Of a stretch of 64,000 nucleotides of DNA, positions 25,612-34,489 are shown in pieces. The DNA lies in NCBI RefSeq assembly GCF_017854565.1, contig NZ_JAFMHJ010000005.1, forward strand, positions 1 through 64,000. Direction: 5' to 3'. The first letter of the stretch is position 1. Each line of letters starts with the position of its first letter. Below the pieces are notes generated by a model. The model did no database searches. It had not been told where the DNA came from and saw nothing but the letters and a program-made list of their open reading frames with translations. Source of the DNA: Yoonia sp. Lineage in GTDB: Bacteria > Pseudomonadota > Alphaproteobacteria > Rhodobacterales > Rhodobacteraceae. A program made the position numbers and the translations under genes.

Positions 25612-26793
25612 TTAGCTGGTCGCGAACTTCAAAAGCTTGATCGCGCCAAAATCGCTGACCGCCCCGCCCACACGCTTGGTGGCATAGAACAGCACATGCG
25701 GCTTGGCCGAGAACGGATCGCGCAGCACCCGCAGATCAGGGCGTTCGGCCACGGTATAACCGGCGCCGAAATCACCGAATGCAATTGCCATCGCGTCAGG
25801 GGCGATATCGGGCATGTCTTCCGCAATCAGAACCGGATAGCCCATCAGCCGTGCAGGCTCACCCGCCGCCAGACCATCAGACCACAGGAAACGGCCATCA
25901 TTGTCCTTGAGCTTGCGGATCGTGCCCGCCGTTTTCGAGTTCAGCAAAAACGTACCATTCGCGCGGTACTCAGCCCCCAGTGCATAGACAAGATCAACAA
26001 CCGCGTCGCCGCCATCAATGCCACCAGCCGTGCCCGTAGGCACATAGCCAATATTGCCCCAGGCCCAGACATCGTTATCGACCGTTGGATAGGTCAGCAC
26101 ACCCTTGGGCTTGTCAACGCCATCACCATTGATGAACGCCCCGGCCTCAGAGCGGGCGAACTTGTCGGCAATACGGCCCGCCAGCCAGCCTTCAATGTCA
26201 AACGCACTGTCGTCCAACAGCCGCTGCGATGCTTTCGGCAGCGCGGAAAGCTCGTGCAGTGGGATGGTAATCCGGTCGATCTGCGGCGTATCAGTCTCGG
26301 ACACACCACCGCTTTCGGTTGCCCAACCTGCGCCCATTTCCGTGTGATCAACCAGCACGTCATACGATGTAGCATCCACATTCACGACATTGGCCACGGC
26401 ACGGATTGACGCTGTCGCACTCAGTGTACCCTTGATGGTATCGGCGGTCTGCGGGTCCACGAGATACCCACCGTCTGCCGCAATCGACGTCCCCATCGCC
26501 TTGCCATCCAGCTCAAGGCCACGCAGTGCATCGTCATCACCCGACCGCAGATAGGCCGCAAAGGCCTTCTGATGCGGTGCCTCGTGGGTGGCAGCCATTG
26601 CCAGCACAGGGCGTGCATTCATCATTGTCTTTCGATCCAGCTTATTCATCCGGTCATCCTGTTTTTGAAGTTTGGCATTCAAGCCGTGGGAAAAGTCTTT
26701 GAAATCGTTCATGAACCCGGCAATTGCCGTCTTCAGTTCCTGGCCCAGAGACACATCTTCCCCGACCCGAGAATCGCTCTCAGTGTTGTTCAT
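25612..26793 (-). CDS. GTA g5 major capsid protein
   Basis: 393-residue HK97-fold capsid subunit (RcGTA g5). The N-terminal charged helical segment (about 1-60, FMNDFKDFSHGLNAKLQKQDDRMNKLDRK) is the delta/scaffold region removed or reordered on maturation. The mature fold begins near AFAAYLRSGDDDALRGLELDGKAMG and includes STAADGGYLVDPQTADTI-like sequence and the C-terminal VLRDPFSAKPHVLFYATKRVGG. AAAGGAACGATTG precedes the ATG; the upstream TTG codon is ignored. Confidence 0.95.
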   Translation of the reverse strand: MNNTESDSRVGEDVSLGQELKTAIAGFMNDFKDFSHGLNAKLQKQDDRMNKLDRKTMMNARPVLAMAATHEAPHQKAFAAYLRSGDDDALRGLELDGKAMGTSIAADGGYLVDPQTADTIKGTLSATASIRAVANVVNVDATSYDVLVDHTEMGAGWATESGGVSETDTPQIDRITIPLHELSALPKASQRLLDDSAFDIEGWLAGRIADKFARSEAGAFINGDGVDKPKGVLTYPTVDNDVWAWGNIGYVPTGTAGGIDGGDAVVDLVYALGAEYRANGTFLLNSKTAGTIRKLKDNDGRFLWSDGLAAGEPARLMGYPVLIAEDMPDIAPDAMAIAFGDFGAGYTVAERPDLRVLRDPFSAKPHVLFYATKRVGGAVSDFGAIKLLKFATS

Positions 26794-26826
26794 CAATCGT
26801 TCCTTTAGATCGTGGTGTGGCGCCGG

Positions 26827-27357
26827 TTAGGTCCGTGCCATCGTGCGGCGCGCATCCTGGAATGCAGCGGCCAAGTCGCGCATCATGGTAGCCGCAGGGT
26901 CATCCCCTTTGGCCGCCACACGCGCATCAGGAAGCATGGGGAACGTGACCAAAGACACCTCCCACAGCTCCAGCTCTGACAAAAGGCGTCCGCCCTTGTC
27001 GTCCTTGCGGGCCTTGACGGTGCGATAGCCAATGGACAGGCCATCAATCGCGCCAGCCTCGATCAATGCGGCGGCCTCTCGGCCCTTGGCCACATCCGTC
27101 AACAAACGGCCTTTGACCCAAAGCCCCTTGGCATCCTCGCGGACCTCATCCCAAACACCGATCGGCTGGGCCGGATCGTGCTGCCACAGCATCTTGATGG
27201 ATCGGCCCTTGGCCAGCGACGCCTTATAGGCACCCATCTCGACAGTATCGCCACCCTGATCAGACCTGCCAAACAGCGATGCGTAGCCCGAAATGATCGC
27301 CCCATCGGTCACGGTCACCACCGCGCCCAACTGGCAGAATTTATGTTCCAAAGTCAT
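26827..27357 (-). CDS. GTA g4 prohead protease
   Basis: 176-residue HK97-type prohead (U35) serine protease, which trims the capsid and itself during maturation. ISGYASLFGRSDQGGDTVEMGAY begins the fold; LWQHDPAQPIGVWDEVRED contains the catalytic His and LSIGYRTVKARKD the Ser; the ELELWEVSLVTFPMLPDARV motif completes it. The ATG at 27357 overlaps the g3.5 stop (ATGA), so the longer track start is rejected. Confidence 0.94.
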   Translation of the reverse strand: MTLEHKFCQLGAVVTVTDGAIISGYASLFGRSDQGGDTVEMGAYKASLAKGRSIKMLWQHDPAQPIGVWDEVREDAKGLWVKGRLLTDVAKGREAAALIEAGAIDGLSIGYRTVKARKDDKGGRLLSELELWEVSLVTFPMLPDARVAAKGDDPAATMMRDLAAAFQDARRTMART

Positions 27358-27566
27358 AGCGTTCTCCCGCTTAGCGCTTTCACAATTTCGAAAATCAGCA
27401 GGCCTGCACAGCCACAGACAATCATCCATATCTGCCACTCCAAACGTGACACCATGAATTCAATCCGCCCCAGACGCACATCCACTTGGGCAAACCAAAA
27501 GTCCGACACGGGCGGCTGTGTATCAACACGCACCTTGCCATTCATCTCGACAACTTTATTGACCAT
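27354..27566 (-). CDS. GTA g3.5 small membrane protein
   Basis: 70-residue protein starting MVNKVVEMNGKV, with a GGAGGTGGGAG RBS. It has one C-terminal hydrophobic helix (WQIWMIVCGCAGLLIFEIVKAL) and an N-terminal soluble part. RcGTA has the same small gene, g3.5, between portal and protease. Function is unproven. It starts inside the portal gene end (about 11 bases of overlap). Confidence 0.82.
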   Translation of the reverse strand: MVNKVVEMNGKVRVDTQPPVSDFWFAQVDVRLGRIEFMVSRLEWQIWMIVCGCAGLLIFEIVKALSGRTL

Positions 27567-28737
27567 CTCCCACCTCCAGGGCAGGCAAACCCAGCAGCGA
27601 CCGCTTTTCCGCATCGGTCAGAAACGCCGCTTCACTCACCCGCCGCCACTGCGCGTCGCGCTCCGTCGACAGCGCCGAAATCTGATCCAAATCGGGCCGC
27701 AACTCGATCCGCTCACCCGAAAAATCCGATAGCCAATCCGCAATCGCACTCGTCACCCGCGTCGCCAGCGGCAATACGGTCAGGCGATAAAACGCCCGGT
27801 TAGCCTCTTGATAATTCGCATAAGTCGCATCGCCAGGTATCCCCAGCAGCATCGGCGGCACGCCAAAGGCAATCGCGATCTCGCGCGCGGCCGCCTCCTT
27901 CGTCTTCTGAAACTCCATGTCCGAGGGCGAAAACCCCATCGGCTTCCAATCAAGCCCGCCTTCCAGCAACATAGGTCGCCCCGCATTGCGGGCACCTTGA
28001 TGCTGGGTTTCCATCTCATTCAATAGCCGATCATACTGATCCGCGCTTAACGTCGCTTGCCCATCTGCACCGCGATACACAATCGCACCCGACGGACGCG
28101 CCGCATTATCAAGCAGCGCTTTTGACCAGCGCGACGCCGAATTATGCACATCAATCGCACTCGCCGCCGCCTGCAACGGCGAAAATCCGTAATGATCATC
28201 TTGCGGGTGGAAACTCTTGATATGGCAAATCGGGCTGCACGCCTCTGTCACCGCAAACCGATGTTTGCGCCCGCTGACGTTATACTCATACGCCACAGGC
28301 CAGCCGTCCGGTCCCGGCACAATTGACATACGATCCGACCGCAGGACGTGCATCTCCAGCGGCAACGCGTCGTCGGCAACCGCCTCCAGATATCCGTTGC
28401 CAGTCAGCAGAACCTGCCCGAACAATGCCTCCAGCAGCTCTGCCCGGCCCTGCCCGCCATTGGGCCGCGCCATCAGTGCCTGCACCGGATGGGTATCATA
28501 CCGCCGCTCGGCATCCTGCACGACCAATGGCAATGCCGCTGCAGCTTCGGCGATCATCTTGACCACGCGAAACCCAATCGGATTACCGGTAAAGCCTGTG
28601 CGTGTCAGTGACACAACATCACGCGGGCTCCATGCCACACGCCCCGCACCTTGCATCGCCATGACACGCCCCGTAGCCGAGGCTTTCACCTCGACCTCAG
28701 CGGTCACTGGCTTCGCACGGTTCAAAAATTCAAACAT
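27556..28737 (-). CDS. GTA g3 portal protein
   Basis: 393-residue HK97-type portal subunit (RcGTA g3), the dodecameric ring through which DNA enters the head. Motifs: SLTRTGFTGNPIGFRVVKMIAEAAAALPLVV, ALMARPNGGQGRAELLEALFGQVLLTGNGYLEAV, SPLQAAASAIDVHNSASRWSKALLDNAARPSGAIV and AFGVPPMLLGIPGDATYANYQEANRAFYRLTVLPLA. The start at 28737 (MFEFLNRAK) follows AAGGAGTTTTGG; the track start at 28827 lacks an RBS. Confidence 0.95.
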   Translation of the reverse strand: MFEFLNRAKPVTAEVEVKASATGRVMAMQGAGRVAWSPRDVVSLTRTGFTGNPIGFRVVKMIAEAAAALPLVVQDAERRYDTHPVQALMARPNGGQGRAELLEALFGQVLLTGNGYLEAVADDALPLEMHVLRSDRMSIVPGPDGWPVAYEYNVSGRKHRFAVTEACSPICHIKSFHPQDDHYGFSPLQAAASAIDVHNSASRWSKALLDNAARPSGAIVYRGADGQATLSADQYDRLLNEMETQHQGARNAGRPMLLEGGLDWKPMGFSPSDMEFQKTKEAAAREIAIAFGVPPMLLGIPGDATYANYQEANRAFYRLTVLPLATRVTSAIADWLSDFSGERIELRPDLDQISALSTERDAQWRRVSEAAFLTDAEKRSLLGLPALEVGDGQ

Positions 28738-28837
28738 CCAAAACTCCTTGATGACCGTCTGCGATCCATGAAAACAATTTGCGCCTAATTCATGAGGAAG
28801 GTGACAAGGCTGCGTACGTTGCCGCACGCAACACCCG

Positions 28838-30238
28838 TCAAAGCCCGCGAATCTGCGGGTTTAGCCACTTTGCAGCCGGTTCAATCATCAAATCATGCAA
28901 GGCCCAGACCAACGCATCAACACGGTCCGGCGACCCTTTGCCCGCAAAACCCTGCGTGGTCATCTGGCACATCTGATCCTCAAGAACGCCCAAGCCGCGC
29001 ACATGCAGCACCCGCCCTTGTTCGTACAACGCCGCAATCGGCTCTGCGCGCGCCGTCTTGCCTTTCGACGCATGAACCGACCGATACGACACAAGCGGAT
29101 CTATCTGCCGCACAACAGCCTCGACCATATCACCACCTTGATTTACCTCAGCCACCAGCCGGTCCGCACCATGCCGCTGCATCGCCGCAATCGCGGCCTT
29201 CGCCCAATCCGTGGGCCGGGCCGCACTCACCGTGGCATCCTCCAGCACATACGCCCGCCAATCCTGAATTGGTCCGTCCATGACAACGCCCGCCACAACG
29301 ATCCCGCACGCGTCTGACCCGGCATGCGACGTCCCCGGCGGGTCGATCGCCACAACGACACGCGTCAACGCCGGCACATCGGCAATCTGACAGTCCGCCA
29401 ACTGCGCCAACCCCCAAAGCGCGCCTTCAAAGTCCGTCAACATGGTCCCTTCAATCTCTTGACGACCCAGTGACGTCCCACCATAGCGTGCCTCGATTTC
29501 AGCCAAAAAGCTTGCGGCCAGGTTCGCCCGGTTCGCGTGTGTCGGCGCATGCGTGACCACCGTGGTGTCCATTGCCAACAAGTCACGCAGCACGGCCGCA
29601 CGCCGTGGCGTCGTCGTCACGCAGGCGCGCGGATGCTCCCCCAGGCGCAAGCCAAACTGCAACATATCCCACGCGTCACCACCACGGCGCCATTTTGCCA
29701 ACTCATCTGCCCAAACCGCATCGAACTGCGGCCCGCGCAGGCTTTCTGGATCGTGGGCCGAAAACAACTGTGCGGTGGCACCATTGGGCCAAACCAACAA
29801 CCGTCGCCCCGAAACCCATGCTGGACGGCGGTCCGGTGGGGAAACCGCCAATATCCCGCTCTCCCCAAACACCATCACCTCGCGCGCCTGCTCGATCGTC
29901 TCGGCGATGATGGCAACGCGACGCGCCTTGCCTGATGATTGCGGCAGCGCACCTTCGACGATCGACCGCACCCACTCTGCACCGGCGCGGGTTTTTCCCG
30001 CGCCACGTCCACCCAGAATGACCCAGGTCCGCCAATCGCCCGCTGGCGGCACCTGATGCGGCATCGCCCAGAAATCAAACAGAAAGGGCAGCGCGGCAAG
30101 CTGCGCACAGCTCAGGCGCGACAGAAAGTCCCTCTGCTGTGATCGCGGCCCGGAGGCGATCAAGCTGGCCCCCGATGTCAGCACGAATTGCATCGACGTC
30201 AATGTCTTCGCTGCTCGCCGATTGCCCGTGTTGCGCAT
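28838..30238 (-). CDS. GTA g2 terminase large subunit
   Basis: 466-residue packaging ATPase-nuclease (RcGTA g2). Walker A is GGRGAGKTRAGAEW near residues 75-83. Walker B-like FDAVWADELAKW is near residue 175, and nuclease acidic residues include VVAIDPPGTSHAGSDACGIVV. A strong RBS (GAGGAGGTATTCC) sits before the ATG at 30238, so I keep this start even though it overlaps g1 by 164 bases in another frame. It packages host DNA by headful without sequence specificity in characterised GTAs. Confidence 0.95.
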   Translation of the reverse strand: MRNTGNRRAAKTLTSMQFVLTSGASLIASGPRSQQRDFLSRLSCAQLAALPFLFDFWAMPHQVPPAGDWRTWVILGGRGAGKTRAGAEWVRSIVEGALPQSSGKARRVAIIAETIEQAREVMVFGESGILAVSPPDRRPAWVSGRRLLVWPNGATAQLFSAHDPESLRGPQFDAVWADELAKWRRGGDAWDMLQFGLRLGEHPRACVTTTPRRAAVLRDLLAMDTTVVTHAPTHANRANLAASFLAEIEARYGGTSLGRQEIEGTMLTDFEGALWGLAQLADCQIADVPALTRVVVAIDPPGTSHAGSDACGIVVAGVVMDGPIQDWRAYVLEDATVSAARPTDWAKAAIAAMQRHGADRLVAEVNQGGDMVEAVVRQIDPLVSYRSVHASKGKTARAEPIAALYEQGRVLHVRGLGVLEDQMCQMTTQGFAGKGSPDRVDALVWALHDLMIEPAAKWLNPQIRGL

Positions 30239-30455
30239 GGAATACCTCCTCTGCCGCCAGCACCTTCAGGTGGGCAGACTGCAATTCATTCAACTTCGTA
30301 ATAATGGCTTTCGGGGTCCGCCCGTCCGGGGTGCCAATCACGCGGATCATCTGATCCAGGACCTGACGGATACTCTCAAATAATCTGGAAATTTCCGCGA
30401 CACGTGCCGTCGCGTTTTGCAGGCCCTCAGGGCCCGGATCGTTCAATTCATTCAT
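30075..30455 (-). CDS. GTA g1 small terminase-like protein
   Basis: 126-residue protein, RcGTA g1 equivalent, proposed to act as a small terminase that lacks specific pac recognition. It is helical with a coiled coil (QNATARVAEISRLFESIRQVLDQMIRVIG) and the conserved GTPDGRTPKAIITKLNELQSAHLKVLAAEEVFHAQHG. It is the first gene of the GTA operon; its 3' third overlaps the terminase gene. The RBS is weak, so the start is less sure. Confidence 0.85.
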   Translation of the reverse strand: MNELNDPGPEGLQNATARVAEISRLFESIRQVLDQMIRVIGTPDGRTPKAIITKLNELQSAHLKVLAAEEVFHAQHGQSASSEDIDVDAIRADIGGQLDRLRAAITAEGLSVAPELCAACRAALSV

Positions 30456-30545
30456 GGCAATGTGGCCTGTAAGGGTGCTTCCGTTACAGTCGAGAGGCGG
30501 TCATGCTGCGCAAACCTGCCTTCTAGCTAAATCACACTACGCCGA

Positions 30546-30572
30546 TGTGACCCCAAAAGTCAATCAGTCACA
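30546..30572. promoter_or_regulatory. Inverted repeat TGTGAC-N15-GTCACA upstream of the GTA operon
   Basis: Six-base perfect arms lie about 90 to 120 bases before g1 in the only intergenic region that could hold the GTA promoter (30456-30622). TTGACT on the minus strand lies inside the spacer. In R. capsulatus, GafA and other factors act at this promoter; whether this repeat is their site is inference. Confidence 0.4.
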
Positions 30573-30622
30573 GGTTGCGATGCGCGCACATCATTAACGA
30601 TCTATTGATGATTTACAGACGG

Positions 30623-31783
30623 TTACCCGTCATTCTTTGCCCGTTCTGCTTCGATTTCGCGCCAGCGGGCCACATTGCGGTTATGGTCATCCAAGTTGGT
30701 CGCAAACGCATGCCCACCCGTGCCATCAGCGACGAAAAAGATATACGCTGTGCTGTCAGGATTCAGCGCCGCCTCGATACTGGCCCGCCCCGGGTTCGCA
30801 ATCGGCGTCGGCGGCAGCGCGTCAATGACATAGGTGTTCCACGGCGTCTCGGCGCGCAATTCGCTCTGCCGCAAACCACGGCCCAAAATACCCTCGCCCC
30901 GCGTGATCCCGTAAATGACCGCCGGGTCCGTCTGCAGCCTCATCCCCTGATTCAACCGGTTCACGAAGACGCTCGCAACCTGACGCCGTTCCTCGGGCAC
31001 GCCCGTTTCTTTCTCGACCAGACTCGCCAGAATCAATGCCTCTTCCGGCGAAGCAATCGGCAGCCCGTCGGCTCTCGCGGCCCAAGCCTGCGCCAAAATA
31101 TCTGCCTGTGCCGCCTGCATCCGCGCCAGAACGTCCGACACAAGCTCGCCCGGACGCACATCATAGCTTTTCGGCGCCAGACTGCCTTCGCTCGGCGTCT
31201 CGGCCACATTCGCCTCCAGCACGTCAAAAGCTCCCAACGCGGTGGCAACCTGCCAGCTGGTCACACCCTCTGCCACGGTGACACGAAACGTGGTATCGGA
31301 CGCGTCACGCACAACCTGATAATTTTGCGGTACATCGCCGTCGACGGGATCGAAACGCGCAATTTCTTCATAACCATTCGACACCGGATCAAGTTCACGC
31401 ACCTGAATGTCAGCCGCGTTTATACCGATGCGATAGATCACTTCGGTGCCGCAGCTATTGCGACCACTTTGAGTCACGATATCGACAATTGCTTCCATCG
31501 AGGATTGCTCTGGAATGCGGTAACTGCCGAACTTCAAAGCGTCCGATTTACCCGAATAATCAGATCCTATCTCAAAGATGAACTCAGAGGAGATCGCGCC
31601 TTTCTCGGCAAGATCAGCGGCCAATTTGTCCATGTTTCCACCACGTGGAACCTTCAGGCAAATTGCCTGCTCCAGAGGGCCCGCAACACGATATTGCTTC
31701 GCCCCCCAGCTGACCGCGCCCACCATCAAGAACAGGGCAACAATCAGAAATGTCAGCGCATTGGAGGCAGTGTGTCGCCACAT
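30623..31783 (-). CDS. mltG: Endolytic transglycosylase MltG
   Basis: 386-residue YceG-like lytic transglycosylase that cleaves nascent glycan strands and acts as a terminator of glycan elongation. One N-terminal transmembrane helix (ALTFLIVALFLMVGAVSW), a LysM-like region (GGNMDKLAADLAEKGAISS), then the catalytic YceG domain with ILASLVEKETGVPEERRQVASVFVNRL (catalytic Glu) and GMRLQTDPAVIYGI. The start overlaps the fabF stop by one base. In alphaproteobacteria mltG often follows fabF. Confidence 0.95.
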   Translation of the reverse strand: MWRHTASNALTFLIVALFLMVGAVSWGAKQYRVAGPLEQAICLKVPRGGNMDKLAADLAEKGAISSEFIFEIGSDYSGKSDALKFGSYRIPEQSSMEAIVDIVTQSGRNSCGTEVIYRIGINAADIQVRELDPVSNGYEEIARFDPVDGDVPQNYQVVRDASDTTFRVTVAEGVTSWQVATALGAFDVLEANVAETPSEGSLAPKSYDVRPGELVSDVLARMQAAQADILAQAWAARADGLPIASPEEALILASLVEKETGVPEERRQVASVFVNRLNQGMRLQTDPAVIYGITRGEGILGRGLRQSELRAETPWNTYVIDALPPTPIANPGRASIEAALNPDSTAYIFFVADGTGGHAFATNLDDHNRNVARWREIEAERAKNDG

Positions 31784-33042
31784 CAGCGTAGTTTCCCGAA
31801 GACGACGCTCGCATTTGTGCCGCCAAAGCCAAACGAATTCGACAACGCGATATCAATCTTGCGTTCGCGTTTACTGTTCGCGCACAGGTCAACAACGGTT
31901 TCCACGGCGGGATTGTCCAAATTAATCGTCGGCGGTGCCACTTGATCGCGAATCGCAAGGATGGTGAAAATCGCCTCAATCGCGCCAGCCGCGCCCAGCA
32001 AATGCCCGGTCGCCGATTTGGTCGACGACATCGTCAGCTTCGATGCCGCATCCCCAACAAGCCGCTCAACCGCCATCAGCTCGATCGTGTCTGCCATGGT
32101 GGATGTGCCGTGCGCATTGACATAATCAATCTCGCTTGGTGCGATCCCTGCATTCTTGCATGCAGCCCGCATCGCCCGTTCCGCACCCTCATGATCCGGC
32201 GGTGGGGCTGTGATGTGATAGGCGTCGCCGCTCAACCCATAACCCAGCACCTCTGCGTAAATCCTGGCACCACGGGCCTTGGCATGCTCGTACTCTTCCA
32301 GCACGACCATCCCCGCCCCCTCGCCCATGACAAAGCCATCACGGTCCTTATCCCACGGCCGGCTGGCCTTTTGCGGGTTATCATTATGCTGCGTGCTCAG
32401 GGCCTTGCAGGCATTAAAACCGGCAATCCCAATTTCGCAAATCGCCGCTTCGGCGCCGCCGGCGACCATGACGTCTGCATCGCCATGCTGGATAAGACGG
32501 GACGCATCACCGATGGCATGCGCGCCCGTCGAACAAGCCGTCACAACCGCATGGTTCGGGCCACGGAAACCATACCGGATCGACACCTGCCCGGAAATCA
32601 GATTGATCAACGCACCGGGCACAAAGAACGGCGACACACGGCGCGGGCCTTTTTCCTTCATCATGATCGCGGTGTTGGCGATCGAATTCAGGCCGCCAAT
32701 CCCGGACCCCATCAAAACACCCGTGCGTTCCTGATCTGCACGTTCTGTCGGCATCCATCCGGAATCTTCGATCGCTTGCTGTGCCGCAGCCATCCCGAAC
32801 AGAATGAAAGTGTCGACCTTCCGCTGCTCTTTTGGCTCCATGTATTTGTTGGCGTTGAACGTCCCGTCAGACCCGTCACCCAAAGGCACTTCGCAGGCAT
32901 AGGTGGTGGCCAACCCACTGGCATCAAAGCCCTTAATGGTGCCAGCGCCCGACTGACAGTCCAAAAGCCGTTCCCATGTGTTTTCCACACCATCCGCAAG
33001 AGGTGTGACCAACCCCAAGCCCGTTACAACAACACGACGCAT
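31783..33042 (-). CDS. fabF: 3-oxoacyl-ACP synthase II
   Basis: 419-residue KAS II, condensing malonyl-ACP with acyl-ACP in fatty-acid elongation. The catalytic triad is visible: Cys in VVTACSTGAHAIGDA, His in DYVNAHGTSTMADTIE and His in KSATGHLLGAAG. The C-terminal NSFGFGGTNASVVF is typical. It is upstream of mltG in the same operon and downstream of acpP, as in most alphaproteobacteria. Confidence 0.97.
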   Translation of the reverse strand: MRRVVVTGLGLVTPLADGVENTWERLLDCQSGAGTIKGFDASGLATTYACEVPLGDGSDGTFNANKYMEPKEQRKVDTFILFGMAAAQQAIEDSGWMPTERADQERTGVLMGSGIGGLNSIANTAIMMKEKGPRRVSPFFVPGALINLISGQVSIRYGFRGPNHAVVTACSTGAHAIGDASRLIQHGDADVMVAGGAEAAICEIGIAGFNACKALSTQHNDNPQKASRPWDKDRDGFVMGEGAGMVVLEEYEHAKARGARIYAEVLGYGLSGDAYHITAPPPDHEGAERAMRAACKNAGIAPSEIDYVNAHGTSTMADTIELMAVERLVGDAASKLTMSSTKSATGHLLGAAGAIEAIFTILAIRDQVAPPTINLDNPAVETVVDLCANSKRERKIDIALSNSFGFGGTNASVVFGKLR

Positions 33043-33274
33043 ATCCTGCCCTCACCTTTGGGGTAATTTGCGACACTGATACCCCACCCTGCTACAAAGG
33101 GGCAAGAGCAGCACAGCATCTCGGGCCAGAGAATAGCATTCAGTTCACACCCGATTAACGCATCACGGATAGGGCGCAGCGCCAGCATAGCGATGCGATG
33201 GGCTGCATATGCCATTGCCGCGCGGCCGCTGCCAATGGCCTCCGGTCCCCATGCGTCGCCGAAAACAGCCACAT

Positions 33275-33306
33275 AAAAAAAACGGCGCCCCAAGGGACGC
33301 CGTTTT
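33275..33306 (-). terminator. Intrinsic terminator after acpP
   Basis: On the minus strand AACGGCGTCCC-TTGG-GGCGCCGTT (one mismatch) is followed by eight T residues. It lies about 20 bases past the acpP stop. It may separate very high acpP expression from fabF. Confidence 0.8.
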
Positions 33307-33325
33307 CAAACAAAATCAGTATGGC

Positions 33326-33559
33326 TTACTGGGCGCCGTTAATAAACTTCACAGCATCACCGAAAGTCTGAATTGTTTCAGCAGCATCATCAGGAATTTC
33401 GATACCGAACTCTTCTTCAAAAGCCATAACCAATTCGACTGTATCCAGACTGTCAGCGCCCAGGTCATCAATGAAGGACGCCGTTTCCGTCACTTTGTCT
33501 TCTTCAACACCAAGATGCTCTACAACGATCTTGCGTACGCGGTCAGCAACGTCGCTCAT
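33326..33559 (-). CDS. acpP: Acyl carrier protein
   Basis: 77-residue acidic acyl carrier. Ser37 in the DSL motif ([26 protein letters not shown]) takes the phosphopantetheine arm. It carries growing acyl chains for FabD, FabG and FabF encoded around it. It has its own upstream gap (171 bases) and downstream terminator, consistent with an independent transcript. Confidence 0.98.
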   Translation of the reverse strand: MSDVADRVRKIVVEHLGVEEDKVTETASFIDDLGADSLDTVELVMAFEEEFGIEIPDDAAETIQTFGDAVKFINGAQ

Positions 33560-33730
33560 GTCAATTCCTCATGTCTTTCTGGGCAAGTGCCCTGTTTTCC
33601 TTTGGGCCTGAGCCCATATTGATCCCACCCTAATACGGGCAGCTCCTCCGCCTGACGGCAAATCTGCGTGGCCTATAACAGACAAATCCACTTAGGCAAA
33701 CGGTTTTGGGCAACACAATGCCGCCCGTTG

Positions 33731-34468
33731 TCAAAGCATGGCCATCCCGCCGTTCACATGCAAGGTCGTACCGGTGACATAACCGGCCTCCGGACTTGCA
33801 AGATACAGCACCGCAGCCGCAATCTCTTCGGGGTCGCCCATGCGCCCGGCCGGCACCTGCGCCAAAATCCCCGACTTTTGATCATCGGTCAGTTTTTCGG
33901 TCATCGCCGTGGTGATAAACCCCGGTGCCACACAGTTGACCGTGATGCCACGGCTGGCCACCTCATAGGCAATCGACTTTGACATACCGACCATGCCGGC
34001 CTTTGACGCGGCATAATTCGCCTGCCCCGGATTGCCCGTCGCCCCAACGATGGAAGAGATATTCACGATGCGCCCCCAGCGGGCCTTCATCATGCCCCGG
34101 ATGACACCTTTGCACAGCCGCATCGTGGATGTCAGATTGACCTCCAGAACCGATGACCACTCATCGTCCGACATCCGCATGAACAGGTTGTCGCGGGTGA
34201 TGCCGGCGTTGTTCACCAATATGTCCACCGACCCCATCGCCTCGGCTGCCTGTTTGGGCAGGGCATTTACGGCGTCGGCGTCGCTCAGGTTGCAGGGCAG
34301 CACATGCGCCCGGTCGCCCAGCGCGGCCGCCAATGCCTCCAACGGCTCAAGCCGCGTCCCCGACAAGCCGACCGTCGCACCCGCGCCATGCAGCGTTTTT
34401 GCAATCGCACCGCCGATCCCGCCGGACGCACCCGTTATAAGAACATTTTTCCCATTCAAATCAAACAT
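33731..34468 (-). CDS. fabG: 3-oxoacyl-ACP reductase
   Basis: 245-residue short-chain dehydrogenase reducing 3-oxoacyl-ACP with NADPH. The cofactor loop is TGASGGIGGAIA near residues 13-24, NNAG is at about residue 86, and the catalytic residues are Ser in VNISSIVGATGNPGQ with YAASKAG. The C-terminal ASPEAGYVTGTTLHVNGGMAML is typical. It is 21 bases downstream of fabD. Confidence 0.96.
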   Translation of the reverse strand: MFDLNGKNVLITGASGGIGGAIAKTLHGAGATVGLSGTRLEPLEALAAALGDRAHVLPCNLSDADAVNALPKQAAEAMGSVDILVNNAGITRDNLFMRMSDDEWSSVLEVNLTSTMRLCKGVIRGMMKARWGRIVNISSIVGATGNPGQANYAASKAGMVGMSKSIAYEVASRGITVNCVAPGFITTAMTEKLTDDQKSGILAQVPAGRMGDPEEIAAAVLYLASPEAGYVTGTTLHVNGGMAML

Positions 34469-34489
34469 TTGTCAGCCTTCTTTCATCTA

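Noticed and set aside
16312-30455. Reading the cluster as a prophage
   Set aside because: No integrase, att-like repeats, repressor, replication or lysis genes. Gene order and content match RcGTA g1-g15 exactly.
30575-33066. Two long plus-strand ORFs (30575-31945, 31942-33066)
   Set aside because: Antisense to mltG and fabF. The overlapping layout mimics an operon but the proteins lack domain features.
33024-33293. 89-codon minus-strand ORF between fabF and acpP
   Set aside because: Runs across the acpP terminator, has no RBS and gives no recognisable protein.
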